Source: an uncultured Fastidiosipila sp. (GTDB lineage: Bacteria > Bacillota > Clostridia > Saccharofermentanales > Fastidiosipilaceae). Taken from it: 6,843 bases of DNA. A program made the position numbers and the translations under genes. The notes below the pieces were generated by a model. It saw only the letters and a list, made by a program, of their open reading frames with translations, had not been told where the DNA came from and did not search any database. Below are positions 5,589 to 6,843 of this stretch, in pieces; the first letter of the stretch is position 1, and every line of letters starts with the position of its first letter. The DNA lies in contig CALLQJ010000031.1 of assembly GCA_938014865.1 (NCBI GenBank), positions 1 to 6,843 of the forward strand, in the 5' to 3' direction.

Positions 5589-6843
5589 CAGCAGCGGTAA
5601 ATCCGCGCTTCGTAAGCTTCGAGTTCCGCAAGATTGCGTCCCGTTTCGGGATCCTCCGACCTTCCGAGGGACGTCAAAAGCAGCTTGCTCGGAAGATCCA
5701 TCGCGTCTGCGGGCCGTTCGATAATGCCGGCACTGAGATTAAATTCGCAGAAGAAACGCTCCCCCGCACAGGATCTTATATAGGCGAAATAGTTTTTCTT
5801 TTTCGCCGCAATAAATTCAATATCGCCCAAGCGGAAGGCGGGGTGTGCCTTGCGCAGCGCGAGCAGCTTGCGGCAGTAATTTAAGACGGAATAAGGATCT
5901 TTGGCCTGCGTTTCGGCCGAGCGGCCCGTATCTTCAAGCGGCGCCTGAATCCAGGGCGTGCCCTCCGAAAAACCGCCGCCCTCTTCCTCCGTCCAGTGCA
6001 TGGGGACACGGGCATGATCCCGGCTGCCCGCCAGAATAATCTGCCAGGCTTCTTCTTTCGTTTTGCCGGCGTCCAATAATTCCTGATAGTAATTTAAAGA
6101 TTCCACATCCCGCAGTTCGGAAATATCCCGGAAAGGCTGGTTCACGGCCCCGAGCTCCTGCCCCTGATAAAGAAAAGCCGTCCCCCGCATCGTCAGCAGG
6201 ATCGTCTGCAGAAGCTTGGCGAGGACCGTGCGGTTTCTTCCTGTAGGATCCACCTTGGAAATCATGCGGGGATTGTCGTGGTTTTCCCAGAAAACCGCCA
6301 TCCAGTCATTGCTGCCGATGCGTTCCTGGTAGTCGATATAATATTTTTTCAGGTAATTTAAATCGTAGCGGTAATCGTCATAGCGTACCTTGCCGGGATT
6401 CTCCAGCTGGTCAAAGGTAAAGACCAGGTCCAGCTCCTTGCGGTCCTGCCCGGTCAAAAGACGCCCCGTCTCGATCCCGATCCCCGGTGTTTCGCCCACC
6501 GAAAAGGCCTTGTAAGGTTCAAAGGCTTCCCGGCGCAGTTCCCGGAGAAATTCATGCAGGCGGGGACCGTAAAAATAATGTTCGATCCCGCAGAACTTGA
6601 TCAGATCCCCGATCATCGCATTGCCGTCCGGGAGCCCGGGTTCTTTGGAAATGTAATTAATGACGTCCAGGCGGAAGCCGTCGACGCCTTTTTCCAGCCA
6701 CCAGCGCACCATCTCATAGATCTCACGGCGGACCTTTTCATTTTCCCAGTTCAGGTCCATCTGCTTGCTGCTGAAAAGATGCAGGGCCCAGAGCTTTTGC
6801 TCGGGGTAGTAGCGCCAGGCGGGACCGGAGAAAAAAGAAACCC
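5588..6843 (-). CDS. GH13 alpha-glucosidase, oligo-1,6-glucosidase type (N-terminus beyond right edge)
   Basis: A glycoside hydrolase family 13 enzyme that removes glucose from the ends of short alpha-glucans; cytosolic members usually act on imported isomaltose-type sugars. The frame is open to the edge, giving 417 residues of a usual 550 or so, and the internal Met at 6760 is not the start. Visible motifs: region V-like QMDLN (family usual QPDLN); GFRLDVIN, whose Asp (codon 6667-6665) is the nucleophile; FSVGE, whose Glu (6493-6491) is the general acid; ENHDNPR, whose Asp (6277-6275) stabilises the transition state; and FLYQGQELG. A Val directly after the nucleophile is associated with alpha-1,6 specificity in this subfamily, though trehalose-6-phosphate hydrolases share it and remain an alternative. 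The C-terminal beta domain appears complete and ends EARIYRC. It converges on the hydrogenase operon and is probably functionally unrelated. Confidence 0.93.
   Translation of the reverse strand, partial: VSFFSGPAWRYYPEQKLWALHLFSSKQMDLNWENEKVRREIYEMVRWWLEKGVDGFRLDVINYISKEPGLPDGNAMIGDLIKFCGIEHYFYGPRLHEFLRELRREAFEPYKAFSVGETPGIGIETGRLLTGQDRKELDLVFTFDQLENPGKVRYDDYRYDLNYLKKYYIDYQERIGSNDWMAVFWENHDNPRMISKVDPTGRNRTVLAKLLQTILLTMRGTAFLYQGQELGAVNQPFRDISELRDVESLNYYQELLDAGKTKEEAWQIILAGSRDHARVPMHWTEEEGGGFSEGTPWIQAPLEDTGRSAETQAKDPYSVLNYCRKLLALRKAHPAFRLGDIEFIAAKKKNYFAYIRSCAGERFFCEFNLSAGIIERPADAMDLPSKLLLTSLGRSEDPETGRNLAELEAYEARIYRC

Noticed and set aside
1..6843. CRISPR array, insertion sequence, tRNA or rRNA genes, prophage or toxin-antitoxin modules
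   Set aside because: I looked for spaced direct repeats, transposase motifs, terminal inverted repeats, tRNA-like cloverleaf arms and small paired genes and saw none.

Overview
The window looks like chromosome from an anaerobic, Gram-positive fermentative bacterium, most likely a Clostridia-type member of the Bacillota. Three things point there: strong AGGAGG-type ribosome binding sites, a lipoprotein-anchored binding protein, and a monomeric [FeFe] hydrogenase of the group B type. Coding DNA is moderately GC-rich, while the main intergenic region is clearly AT-rich. I cannot name a genus from the sequence.

Layout. Positions 1-679 (minus strand) hold the N-terminal 226 residues of phosphoserine aminotransferase (serC), cut by the left edge. 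A 368-bp AT-rich divergent intergenic region follows (680-1047). It carries a likely serC promoter and leader hairpin, three short inverted repeats spaced exactly 21 bp apart, and a 16-bp imperfect dyad upstream of the rightward genes. On the plus strand, four genes run closely together and look like one operon: a lipoprotein solute-binding protein (1048-2040), an ABC permease fused in one chain to its ATPase (2061-3599), a 91-residue thioredoxin-like [2Fe-2S] ferredoxin (3638-3913), and a 518-residue [FeFe] hydrogenase (3981-5537). A 50-bp convergent gap follows. Then comes a minus-strand GH13 alpha-glucosidase (oligo-1,6-glucosidase type), whose N-terminus lies beyond the right edge.

How the genes may work together. 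serC (serine synthesis) and the glucosidase (breakdown of short alpha-glucans) look like ordinary metabolism flanking the central operon. Within the operon, the binding protein and the fused permease-ATPase form a complete importer of the nitrate/sulfonate/thiamine-precursor-like class, with unknown substrate. The ferredoxin-like protein is a plausible redox partner of the hydrogenase. Putting an importer and a hydrogenase in one transcription unit is the most interesting aspect of the window: either the transported compound is tied to hydrogenase function, or both are induced by the same condition. No hydrogenase maturation genes (hydE, hydF, hydG) are visible here.
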